Shown here one piece after another: positions 52,356-62,386 of a stretch of DNA of 64,000 bases (position 1 is its first letter; the number at the start of each line of letters is the position of its first letter). The position numbers were made by a program, and so were the translations under genes. The DNA is taken from positions 24,400,874-24,464,873 of the forward strand of contig JAJEKV010000003.1 of the NCBI GenBank assembly GCA_021234155.1, given 5' to 3'. The notes beneath the pieces are model-generated. The model did not search any database and was not told the DNA's origin. It saw only the letters and a list, made by a program, of their open reading frames with translations. The stretch is from Isoetes taiwanensis (lineage: Eukaryota; Streptophyta; Lycopodiopsida; Isoetales; Isoetaceae).

Positions 52356-53897
52356 ATGGCAACTTCGATTTCGGGGAGATGGTACAGCGCCCAAATATGC
52401 CTTCTTGAGGCCGACGTCGACCAAATCTTCCAGATTTTCGGGAAGGAGGTAGACGCCCAAGCAACCTTGCACGCCGACCAAAGCTTATAGTAGAGTCTTG
52501 ACCGAAGTTCCAAGCTAGGGTAGAACCAGCGCTAGTGCAACTCCCTCCTTGTATAGGATATTTTGTTCCTAGACAGTCCCCTCGCAGTAGGCAAAAGATT
52601 AGACGATGTCCCTAACATCGCCAAATACCTCACAAACAAAGCGCACCGCGACACTGAGCCAATGGTCCTAGCGCCAACGGGACCAAGTACTTCTCTTTCA
52701 ACACCGCCTCGGCAATCTTTCTCACCCACCGCGTCGAGAACATTGTGGGGAAACCTCTATTCCCCCATGGACGTGGATCCATTAGCCGTAGCTTGTTGAG
52801 AACAACGGCTCCTCACACGGTATGAACAGGGAGCAGGAAGGAAGGGAAGAAGACTCCGGATGAACAGGAACTGAGGAGGAGGAAGACGATGTTGAGCTCG
52901 ACCCAGCAGAGGAGCAGCGACAACAAGAGAGGGAGTGGCAAGACTGAAGAAGCCGGCAGACTCGTGAGTCGCGCCACCCCCGGGTTAGGCATCACAAGCC
53001 CTGGCTCCCATTATCGCCGAAGGTGAGGAGTTTCTACCCCCGAGCGACATTCAAAACCTCCCTGAGTGTGGAAAGGGAGTACCGACCAAGAGTTGCTGCA
53101 CCAACTCCAAGAACGGACTTGACGACTTCATCGCCCCGAGGACAGTCGACTTTCCCCTCCAAGTAAGGGAAGCCGACACTTACAGGGAGAGTTTACCTCG
53201 GACATCCAAGCCTACAAAGAACATCAGCGCATCATGGAGGCGCATAAGGCTGAGAACAAGCTACCGACGGAGGAAGAGTTCCTTGCTCTCCAGAACAGAT
53301 GGGGATCCGCTTATGCGACCTCAAACATCCTAACGGCAAGCTCGTCCGCCAGTAACCTCCAGGGATAGGAAAGGTAATTCACCTCGTGAGGGCTTCAAAG
53401 AACACCAAGGACTACAGGAGCTCACCACGGTGGAGGTTGATGATTTCGAAGCGCATACGAGCTGGATACCGAAAGTGGCCGAGGACCCATCTCGCAACGA
53501 CAGTCATTACGCTATTACCGCCATTGCCGATGGATGGAAGAATAGCGGTTATCCACCGCAAGTTCACCCCCGTGAGGCGAGGAAGGAGTATCGCTGCTGA
53601 TTGCACTCTCAGATTCGCCGGCATGCACGGCTACCCCTTAACACCGAAAGTATGCAACTCGGTGAAAAGAGCGGTAGCACTCGACGCCTTCGACTTCGCC
53701 ATACCTTACAAAGCAGGCAAGACAAGCCGCTGATGCCAGCTTTTACACCTCCCACCATGAGAATAGAAGATTTAGCAAGAGCATTACAGGTGGATCTCCA
53801 GCCAATGTTCTTAGGAACTTGGGCCATTCAAGTGGGAACAGCCCAAGTGAAAAAGTTCTTGGAGGATAATCCATCTTACCGCATCAAATGTAAGTGA
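52356..53897 (+). pseudogene. Second accessory frame of the chromovirus, unknown function, broken
   Basis: Starts at ATG 52356 (MATSISGRWYSAQICLLEAD) and soon stops at 52490. Coding-like sequence goes on in changing frames: GKRLDDVPNIAKYLTNKAHR (52590-52650), an acidic Glu/Gln stretch (52850-52940), QRIMEAHKAENKLPTEEEFL (53228-53290), EVDDFEAHTSWIPKVAEDPS (53430-53490), HGYPLTPKVCNSVKRAVALD (53625-53685), and RIEDLARALQVDLQPMFLGT (53760-53820). It ends at 53897 (NPSYRIKCK). At least five shifts are needed. I recognise no family. It shares the hairpin/TATA module with the H3-like frame and lies before gag, so it is probably the element's own gene. Confidence 0.5.
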
Positions 53898-54204
53898 TTA
53901 GCAAGAGTTGCAAGTTCTTGTATTAGTGTAATATAAAATATAAATATAACATTCTCTTGCACTATAAATGTTTTGTTGATACATTTTGTGTCCCTCAACC
54001 ATGCCAACAAACATAAATAATGCAAGAAAGCAAGGAAAACTAACCATGTAGATATGAACCACTTGTGTATGCAGCTAGAGGCCCGAGCGCCAGGAGAACG
54101 ACAAACTGCGGGAACTTACAGGGGGAACAGAGCCCGCCCAGCCACGCCCTAAGGAACCCGCTTGAAGAGTTTGGACAAATGACTCTTAAGAAGAAATATC
54201 GCAA

Positions 54205-55470
54205 ATGAGGACAGACCTCGAACAGATAAAGGCCTTGCTAGCCGCACAAGCGAGGAGTGTGTTCGGTGGTAACGCCAACCGCCGCAAAGCATCAGCTCGG
54301 AGAAACGGTAGAGATGGGAAGAGGAGCAAGAGAGGAAGGTCCCCAGCTTGGACTCCTCCGACTCAAGCTCAGATTCGACCGATTCCCCGAGGAAGAAGAA
54401 GAGCGTAACCAAGTCCGAAAGGCATCTAAAGGCGTAGAGGAACCACCCGAGGGACGACAAAGGGACACAAGAACCTCGACTACCGTAAGAAAGTAGACTC
54501 GTGATTGGGAAATGTTTGGAAGGCCAGGAAGCTCGAAAGCAATTCTCAGCGAGAACAGTCGTCGCATGGAAGCAGAGGCTTGGCTTGACGAGATGAGCTT
54601 AATACGCAATGCCTATGGTATGAAGGATAAGGATAAAAGGTGGTGGCAACAAATAACCCAAGGGAGCAAAGACGATTTGGTGGAAGGGCTATGCCAAGGC
54701 TCATGGCTTAAGCGGTGGATGCTTGCGTGTTCAAGAAGTTTGCTAAAGCCTTCAAGCGCCATTATGTCCCAAGAGAGCACAAGTCCAAGATGATGCAAAT
54801 AGTTCTACAAAGTTGCAAAGAAGGCAACAAGTCACATTTAAAATACACAGAGGAATTTATGAGGCTAAGGTCAGATGTGCCAAAGTTAGGAGAGAAGCAC
54901 GCAGCTGGAAAGCTACATTGAAGGTCCTGAATGAGGAGATCCGCAGTTTGTAAGGGCAATAAACCCAAGAACAAAGATCGGAAGCTTGAGTCCAAGGCAA
55001 TAAGTTTGCAAGGAACGGGACCTCGTAATAGTGGGCGAGGCAAGCAAAGATTACCAAGATAAAGGCAAGGCAAAGAGCGGTTTGCTTTTTAGCCCGAGAA
55101 CAAACCCCAGACCAGCTAGAGCCCCATATAGTGGCAATCAAGGGAAACAAAGGAGAAGAAGCAGTGTGTCTTTCAAAGACAAACAGAAGGGTCAAACTAC
55201 TCCAAAGCAAAGGCGATCCTTTCGGCAGCCATGCCCAAGGAGAAGAGACAGAGTGCATAGAAAAGCAAATTTTGCTTCGTGTGTTTCCAGCCAAGCCATA
55301 GAACAAATGAAACCGCCCATATGTCATGAGTGCAAAATGGGCTAGCAGAGTTGGGAGATTGGGACACTTTGACCGACGACGACGGGGCGAGGAGGCCCGC
55401 GACTACATTAGTGGTGGTGAGTGTCATATCTTTGCCGCAATAGATACAGAGCAAAGAGAGCCAAGATAAA
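54205..55470 (+). pseudogene. Chromovirus gag, frameshifted
   Basis: Forms the particle. The frame opens MRTDLEQIKALLAAQARSVF (54205), passes a basic Arg/Lys/Ser stretch, then shifts to the core: RRMEAEAWLDEMSLIRNAYG (54563 on), RWWQQITQGSK, FKKFAKAFKRHYVPREHKSK and YTEEFMRLRSDVPKLGEKH. This is the usual plant retrotransposon gag order with W..f...F..h(Y/F). After more shifts come FVRAINPRTK-like and Lys/Arg-rich segments, and CHECKMG near 55321, a possible start of a degenerate zinc knuckle. Confidence 0.8.
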
Positions 55471-55484
55471 GTAATTTCCACAAA

Positions 55485-55706
55485 TTGGGAAAGGCCAAGG
55501 CCAAGTCATTTATAGTCCTAATAGATTCAGGAAGTAGCCATAACTTTGCATCTCCCGCAATGGTTCAAATGTTGAAGTTGAAACCATTAAAGTCAAAGCC
55601 AAGGCCCGTTGTCTTAGCAAGTGGAGCAAGAAGGCGCATCGGCAGTAAAAGAATCAACTTTGACATCGACTTGCCGGGATTAAGATCCAGATGGGGGCGG
55701 AGGTAA
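55485..55706 (+). pseudogene. Chromovirus aspartic protease
   Basis: Cuts the polyprotein. FIVLIDSGSSHNFASPAMVQ (55509 on) holds the active-site DSG motif of retroviral-type proteases, followed by VVLASGARRRIGSKRINFDI. The frame ends at 55706. The downstream LIIGMEYL-like part (YDLIIGMEYLGPAGPLLIV) is in another frame near 55725-55780. Confidence 0.88.
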
Positions 55707-55989
55707 TGGGCATCTAAGTAAATACGACTTGATAATAGGTATGGAGTACCTTGGACCAGCAGGGCCATTATTGATTGTGGAAAGCGGAAGGTGACCTTCC
55801 CAACACCCGACGGCAAGATCATTGAGATAATGTAAAGAAGTTGTTCCCATCATGCGGTGTATGTCTTCTAAACTACTGCTCAAGTGCATCAAGAGTGAGC
55901 AGGTAGCATACATCTTCAAGCTTGAGATTAGCGAGCCGGAATTGGAAGGAAGCAAAGAAGACAAGATGCTCAAAGAAGTTGCCGAGGCA

Positions 55990-56800
55990 AATAGCTAAGT
56001 TGATCACTTGAGTTCCACGATCTCTTTCCAGATGAGATCAAGCAGCTCCCTCCTTATAGGGGAGTCGAAAGCAGATAGCACTCGAACCGTGAACAAAGCC
56101 CACAAGCAAGGCTCCATATAGAATGACAACGCAGAATTGCCTGAGCTAAAGAAGCGATAGTGAGAGCTGCTCGACCTAGGTTTCATTAGACCTAGTGTCT
56201 CGCTTCGAGCGCCCATTCTTTTGTCAAGAAGAAGGATGGATCTTTGAGGATGTGCATAGACTATAGACAGTTGAATAAGCACACCATTAAGAACAAGTAT
56301 GCGCTTCCAAGATCGTGACGACTTGATGGATCACTTCAAGGAGCAAAGATCTTCTCCAAAATCGACTTAAGGTCAGGTTATCATCGATACGGATAAAGGA
56401 GGAGGATATCCACAAGACCGCCTTCGTGACGCCGTATGGGCATTATGAGTTCACGGTGATGCCTTTCGCTTATCAAATGCCCCCGCAACGCTCATGAGGC
56501 TCATGAACGATATCTTCGTGGAGTTCCCGGACACCTTTGTGATTGTTTTCTTTGATGACATTTTGGTGTATAGCAGATCCCTTTGAAGAGCACGTGCAAC
56601 ACTTGAGAAGGGTGCTAGAGAAGTTGAGGAGGCACCGGTTATGCGCCAAGTTGTCGGCGCCACTTCGCGAAGAGAAGGTGGAATACCTTGGTCATGTGAT
56701 CTCGTGAGCAGAAGGCATCTCGACGGACCCCGCCAAGATTGAAGAAAAGTTGATTCAAAGGGTCGGGCCGCCAAGAATGTGCACGAGGTCAGAAGTTTTC
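55990..56800 (+). pseudogene. Chromovirus reverse transcriptase, many frameshifts
   Basis: Visible blocks: LLIGESKADS-like PPYRGVE start near 56045; [18 protein letters not shown]-like sequence near 56227-56275 ([20 protein letters not shown] in mixed frames); [20 protein letters not shown] (56398-56457) with [24 protein letters not shown] then FDDILVYS (56490-56570), the polymerase box; EEHVQHLRRVLEKLRRHRL; EKVEYLGHVIS (56675-56710). FFDDILVYS keeps both catalytic aspartates. At least five one-base shifts break it. Confidence 0.88.
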
Positions 56801-56888
56801 TGGCCTAGTTGTGGTACTACAGAAGTTCAGTAAAGAACTTTGCTAAGATAGCAGCCCCCGCTAACGCACCTAACGAGGGCAGTAGAAG

Positions 56889-57354
56889 GTGAAAGATTGG
56901 GTAGAGCATTGGCACAAGAAAGCCCAAAAGGGGTTTGAATTGTTGAAGGAAGCTTTAACAACAGCCCCCGCCTTTAACCTCGCCGGACCGGAGAAGGATA
57001 AGCTTGTAGCAACAGATCGCAGTAAGATAGCTACAAAGTGCGATTGCTTATGCAAGAAGAACGGTGGTAGCGTATGATTCCGTGAAGATGAACGACGCCC
57101 AGACGCTGCTACCCAACGCGACGATCAGGAGTTGCTTGCGCTTGTCGTGGCATTAAGAATATGGAGGCACTACCTCTTGGGAAGGAAGTTCCAATTGGAT
57201 ACCGACCATCGAGCCTCCAATATGTATTCACGCAACCACACCTCAACTGAGAGGCGGAGATGGATGGAGTTCCTCGAAGAATATGACTTTGATATAGTCT
57301 ACAAGCCGGGAAGCTCAATGTGGTAGCAGATGCGCTTTCAAGGCACCCCGACAA
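56889..57354 (+). pseudogene. Chromovirus RNase H
   Basis: The frame KAQKGFELLKEALTTAPAFN is the RT-RNase H connection. It is followed by KDKLVATDRSKIA where the family has DASxxxiG, so the first catalytic Asp region is altered. After a shift, ELLALVVALRIWRHYLLGRK (with its Glu), LDTDHRA, and EFLEEYDFDIVYKPGSS follow. These end in a shifted NVVADALSRHP-like block near 57320-57345. Confidence 0.85.
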
Positions 57355-57548
57355 CTAGAGTGCATTGCAACGCAATTTCAACGCCTCCAAATGACTTTGG
57401 TAAGAAGATTGAAGAGTCCTTGCCAATGGATGTGGATTTCGGGAAGTATGGGTAAGCCTCTCTAAGGAGGCTAGAACAGAGATAAAGAACGGGAGGCCTT
57501 CAAGCATTATAAGAAGGAAGGCAACCTGTTATACCATAAGAACAAGTT

Positions 57549-58320
57549 GTGCGCACCGAATCATCAGGTGTAAGGAAGTTGATCCTCCATGACACGCATA
57601 ACAGCCCAATAGCTGGCCATGCGGGATTCATGAAAACATATTTCAAAGTCGCAAAGCAGCTATTATTGGCCAGGAATGAAGAAGCAAATAGCTCGCTACA
57701 TCAAGGAATGTCGGCTATGCCGCCAGACGAAGGCGAGCAGCTTCAATTCCGGGGGCATTAGAGCCATTAGCAAATTGCCAAACGCTAAGTGGGAGGTAAT
57801 CAGCATGGATTTCATCACGGGACTTAAGAACGGCCGAGAGGCAAGGATGCCTTGATGGTAGTGGTCGACAAGTTGTCAAAGATGGCACATTTTGTGCCTT
57901 GCGTGACCACGATACAGACTATGGATACAAAGAAAGCTCTTCACCAAAGAGATCTTCGGGCTTCATGGCATGCCAAGGGAGATTATCTCCCACAGAGATC
58001 GAAGTTCATGAGTGCCTTTTGGCAAGACCTCTTTATGCGACAATTCAGACCAAGCTATCCATGAGCACGGCAGATCATCCTCGACGGATGGCCAAACGGA
58101 GCGGACCAACGGGATCTTAGAAGACATGCTACTAAACTATGTCGGAATAAGCAAAGTATGTGGGAAGAATTCATTCACTTGGTGGAGTTTGCATACAATA
58201 GCACCAAGCGGGAATCGTCCCAGATGTCGCCATTTATGATCAATTATGGCTATCGATTGCCTAACTCCGCATTAATTTGGCACAACCAGGTCGTCAAAAG
58301 TAGAAGTTTCGCAGCAGATG
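57549..58320 (+). pseudogene. Chromovirus integrase core
   Basis: The HHCC region is KLILHDTHNSPIAGHAGFMK (57576 on) with both histidines. CRLCRQTK-like cysteines lie in a shifted frame near 57705-57735. The core begins WEVISMDFITGLKNG near 57791 (first Asp) and MMVVVDKLSKMAHFVPC (57852). The second catalytic Asp should be in ISDRDSKF; here the sequence is IISHRDR (about 57972-57990), so Asp is His. DGQTERTNGILEDMLLNYVG (58087 on) contains the glutamate. The core is inactive by both frameshift and active-site change. Confidence 0.87.
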
Positions 58321-58905
58321 TTGGCCGATATGCAGCAGCTCGTGGAAGAAGTTCGAGGTTATCTGCTAGCAGCAAGAAGTCGTCAGAAGAGCATCGCCGA
58401 CAAGCATCGAACAGTCAGAGAGTTCAAAGTTGGAGATGATGTTTGGCTCAAGATCAAGGTAAAGCAGGCGAAGCTCAGGATTGGGAATTGCAAGAAGCTT
58501 GCTCCAAGGTGGGCTGGACCCTTCAGAATAATCAAGAGAGTAGGTAATCAATCCTACAAGTTGGAATTGCCAGCACACCTAAAGATTCATAAGGTCTTCC
58601 ACGTGAGTTTGTTGAAGAAGCATACTCCAAACCCAGACGAAGTCTTGGACACTCCAACGTTGTTGGAAATGACGGAGGAGCAGCTGGAAATAGTTCCAGA
58701 AATGATTCTTGATAGAGCTTTTAAGAAGACAAGGAGGTCCGAATTCCTCCAGTATTTGGTCAAGTGGAAACACTTACCAGTGGAAGACGCCACGTGGGTA
58801 CTTAAGAAAGATTTAGTAAAGCAGTACCCACAATTTATGGAGCAATGGGACGGCAAGGTCATCTCCGAAGAAATCGGCTCAGGCATGTCGATTTGTGTAG
58901 GTTAA
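58318..58905 (+). CDS. Chromovirus integrase C-terminus and chromodomain
   Basis: 195 open codons. The first part (QKSIADKHRTVREFKVGDDV, WLKI, LAPRWAGPFRIIKRVGNQSY, LPAHLKIHKVFHVSLLKKHT) is the GPY/F-type C-terminal domain that binds DNA. The end, EFLQYLVKWKHLPVEDATWV then QYPQFMEQW, is a chromodomain of the chromovirus type. Such domains read histone marks and steer insertion toward heterochromatin. The typical first aromatic residue of the cage is not obvious (the segment before is LDRAFKKTRRSEFLQ), as in many group II plant chromodomains. This is the best preserved part of pol. Confidence 0.93.
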   Translation: MLADMQQLVEEVRGYLLAARSRQKSIADKHRTVREFKVGDDVWLKIKVKQAKLRIGNCKKLAPRWAGPFRIIKRVGNQSYKLELPAHLKIHKVFHVSLLKKHTPNPDEVLDTPTLLEMTEEQLEIVPEMILDRAFKKTRRSEFLQYLVKWKHLPVEDATWVLKKDLVKQYPQFMEQWDGKVISEEIGSGMSICVG

Positions 58906-59764
58906 TTCTTGTATAGATTAATCACGCGATGCAACCCATGCTTGGTATGGATCGCATGCGTTGTTACCGATGATGAGACCACTACGGTGATCTCTAGGGC
59001 GTGGTGTAATGTCAATGTAGGCATGACCGCGTTCCGTTGGGCGAAGTGGAAGGTAGATTAGAAAGTCTACTGGGTCCCACTAAGCAGGCGACCTCGAGAG
59101 AAAAGAGGTCATTAAGGAATGCATTGATAGGGAAAGCACCTTTAGCCCCATATATGTTTTGATAGGAGGAATCCATCCTTCACGCCCCCCACGCGAGAAG
59201 GATATCCTCCACGCTGGGCAACTAGAGGTGTAGGCATGAGTGGCATATAGGCATATAGGCGCTATCTCCACGGCCATTATGGAAGATTCATCCTCTTCCT
59301 ACGCCGGGAGATTAGCCATGCATTCATGTAGATAGGTGGGTTGGTCACCATATAACCAAAATTTATTAAAAAATTAAAACGGTACTAACGTAGTGTCGAC
59401 CTGCAGGCCAGTAGAGCGCTCCGGAGGGCAAGGAGGTCGAGCTACGAAGACTTGCAACACAAGTTTTGTTGGAATGTGTTGCAAGGAATGAAGAGTACCT
59501 CGGACAATAATTATAGATATGAAATGTTGAAATTTTGTCTAACTTAAGATAGTGAATAACTTGTTAATGGTGTTATGAATTGATAAGTATTTCATAATAT
59601 AATGACGTAATAATGTTCTAAAAATAATTACCTTAGAGTAATCGTGATAAATGTATAAAGATTATATTGTAGGCATCACGTTGATTGCAGGTTGCAGGTT
59701 AGGAAGATCCCAAGGTGGGGAGACCCACGATGCTGCGGACAGCATCATTTCAAGGTGGGGAGAA
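58906..59764 (+). other. Chromovirus 3' noncoding region and polypurine tract
   Basis: About 860 bp without a long frame. The purine tract AAGGTGGGGAGAA (59753-59764) directly precedes the 3' LTR. A second CAAGGTGGGGAGA lies 40 bp upstream, and between them is a small hairpin (GATGCTGCGGACAGCATC, 59729-59746). Confidence 0.75.
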
Positions 59765-61330
59765 TGTGACGTTCAAAGACAAAGATACGCCCCCGGGGCG
59801 TACATTGTAATCGCCCCGCCACGCGTACACGCCACCCCGATTGACGGTGCGCCAGCGGATAGCTGTGTAAGTAGCCCTAGGGGGCAACTTACTAGGAGTG
59901 TTCATATATTATTAATGTGCACATGTGCACATTAATGAGGGCACACCTTTCCATGTTGGCATATTTTGCCACCTAGCCACTAAAGGCAAGTGGGGCCTTT
60001 CCAATTATCCCACATGCCAAATTGGGTAATTGGAAACCCTAGCCTAAACCCCATGTCTATTTAGGGTAGGAAAACCCTAGCTTGCTAGTTTTTCGTCCTT
60101 AGGGTTTTAGAGCTCAGTTTTGGCTGCCCCAGGAGCCAAAACCGCCTCCCAGACGCTGGCCCAGCGAATTGCGCCATCAGTTTCCCTGAATTCGATCAGC
60201 TCAGCAGGATGGTTGAACTCAGGTCAGGAGGAGCCACTCAAGGATCAGGTATTTGGTCAATTTAATAGCTTAAACCGTCTTCTAGTCATAGAATCAGTAG
60301 GTTTAGACTATTAAATTGCCCATAGTAGTTATCTAGATCTTAGATCTCGGACACTAACTAAAGAACCTAACTCTATGATTGGATCTAGTTCTTTAGTTCT
60401 TACGTGATATATTTGGATGATGTATTTTGTGAACTCCTTGTATTGGGAAGGGGGTAGAGACCCTAAAGCTTGTAGTTGATGCTCCTAGAGTAGCCTCTCT
60501 AGCACTGCTTGAGATTCGGCCTTTGTGTACAAGAGCCCACCGGGTTGTGGGTGAAGGGGCAGGCCCGGCTAAAAAAAGGAGGTTCATGTCCTGACTCTTG
60601 AACGATCCCCCTGGTGTGTAAAGCCTACCGGGGATCATTGTGACTAGGTCTAATGGCTTACCACTGAGTGCGGGTAAGGCATGGGCTCGACACCCGTGAA
60701 GTGGTGTACACTTTCCGTGGGTTGGTCGAATCACGGGCGGTGGCCCTCTAGTCACCTTGAGTTAGCATGCAGATCTCCGGGAGGGAGTGATCCCTACCCG
60801 CCCCATCGGGCGGGAGGATGAGACCCGGGAATAGCCCCTTCTGGCTATGCATCCCGCGGGCTCTGATCGAGGTCCCAACACTTTTCAGCCTACTCGCAAA
60901 GTGTGCATGTGAGGGGCGGATGGAGTGGACAACCCTATGCCATGTTCTTATGCCACCAAATCCATTGCCATGAATTACATGCGCAGCGAACTCTCGGAGA
61001 CCCAAGCCGCCGGGTCATCCTTTGAGTCCGAGCCTTGGGTAGGATCCCCTATGTGATGTGCTGATCTTTGTCTATGCAGATATGAGGGGACCATCCTTCG
61101 AGATGGTCACGGGATGTTGATGTATGTGCTATCGACATGTATGTTTACGCTTAAGCAGCCTAGGTAGGCCCCGAGGGAGACGGGGTAGAATGACACCTTC
61201 ACTCTCCCCACGGAGACTCGTTACGGTGCAGTGGATATGTGGAGGGCCCCAGACGCGATGGAGCTGGTGTGGGGGAAGAACTCCTGTTTGTATACGGTGA
61301 GTGCACCGTATACGAGTAGGGGACGTCACA
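59765..61330 (+). repeat. 3' LTR of chromovirus
   Basis: Starts TGTGACGTTC and ends GGACGTCACA, and aligns with 48150-49709. The same palindrome lies at 59911-59936, and teloboxes lie near 60030-60110. Confidence 0.93.
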
Positions 61331-61434
61331 AAAACCTGCTTCCTTCTGCTTCCTCTGCCCTGCTCCTAAGATCCGGCGAACCTGCTTCCTTTTGCTTCCT
61401 CTGCCCTGGCCCTGGAGCAAACCCTCGAACCAGG

Positions 61435-61583
61435 GCGTTAAGGGCGATAACGCCGGGCCCTCGAGCGTTACCTACAAAAAAAATTCGGACCCAGCGAAAA
61501 TGCCTTTGGCGTCTGGCGGCATTTCGTTGGGCCGAATTTTTGTAGGTAACGCCCCTGCCAGGACGTTATCTACACCTTAACGC
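61435..61583. repeat. Foldback element, 149 bp
   Basis: GCGTTAAGG at the left pairs with CCTTAACGC at the right. Pairing continues through GATAACG, GCGTTACCTACAAAAA, ATTCGG and AAATGCC. The arms are about 65 bp with several indels. It is MITE-like. Confidence 0.85.
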
Positions 61584-62291
61584 ACTGATCCTCGGTTTTC
61601 CACGGTAAGATTCAATCTTGACCGTTGAATGGACAGTTGTTATCAGCTAGTAACACGCGTGTTCTTGAAAATTTATGGAGACGATCTCGTAACAGCCTAG
61701 AGTTTTCTCTGCCCTTCTCTGCATCTGCCATAACACCCTAGGATTTTTACGAGCGGGGCTTACATTTGCGACTTTGTTGGAACAGTATCGGGTTCCCGAT
61801 GATTCGAGGCATCGGACTTCGAATTGGTCTTCAGCCAGGCATGTATGTCGAATCTCTGCAGATACAACAGCTAATGTGCCAAAACCTGAGGTCTTTGATT
61901 TGTCCTTCTCTGAAATAGAAAAACAGGGGAAAAAAGCCACGGTTCTACAATTCTGTTTTTTCCGTAAAGCGTGGGGGGTCCGAGAAACCCTCTTTGCCAT
62001 CTCTTGCAACCAAAACAGGAAGGGGACTTCTTGGATCGCATCCTGGGATGCTTCATCAACAACTGGATCCTGATTTTGTATTCATGATAAATATTATTCA
62101 AGAATCGGTTCATGAAGCAGTGCAATCTGCAATCTCTGAAAACGTGGTCTTGTGGCAATAGAAGTGATTCTGGCCCCTGCTTCCACGATCCGGCGCCCCT
62201 GATTCCGGCCCCGGTGCTGCTTCTGGCCCCTGCTTCCTCGATCGATCTGGCGCCCTTGCTTCCGGCCCAAGGTGCAAACCCTCGGACCAGA
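61584..62291. other. Right flank, no clear gene
   Basis: The part at 61600-61745 is related to the left flank (47700-47840). Short frames on both strands at 61774-62073 show no motif. TTCCGGCCC/CTGCTTCC blocks near 62160-62270 resemble the flanking repeat. Confidence 0.45.
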
Positions 62292-62386
62292 GCGTTAAGG
62301 GAGATAACGCCCTGGCCCTCGCCATTTTGGCCATGCCTCGATTTTTTTTTTATGGTAACGCCCTTGGCCCAGGGCGTTATCTACCC
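62292..62386. repeat. Second, diverged foldback of the same family
   Basis: GCGTTAAGGGAGATAACGCC at the left pairs partly with GGCCCAGGGCGTTATCTACC at the right. The left end is close to that of the foldback at 61435-61583. Confidence 0.7.

Larger units (their letters stand above)
48150..61330 (+). mobile_element. Ty3/gypsy chromovirus carrying a histone H3-like gene
   Basis: 13.2 kb. Direct LTRs of about 1.56 kb (48150-49709, 59765-61330) flank, in order: primer site, hairpin pair and TATA, histone H3-like frame, second hairpin pair and TATA, unknown accessory frame, gag, protease, RT, RNase H, integrase, chromodomain, purine tract. The flanks share A-rich bases (GAAAA left, AAAAC right) and join into one CGGCGAA/ACCTGC repeat, as expected for insertion into that repeat. 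The gag-pol part is full of frameshifts and stops, and the integrase catalytic aspartate is changed, so this copy is dead. Typical chromoviruses are 5-7 kb; the extra length is long LTRs plus the two accessory frames. Confidence 0.93.
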
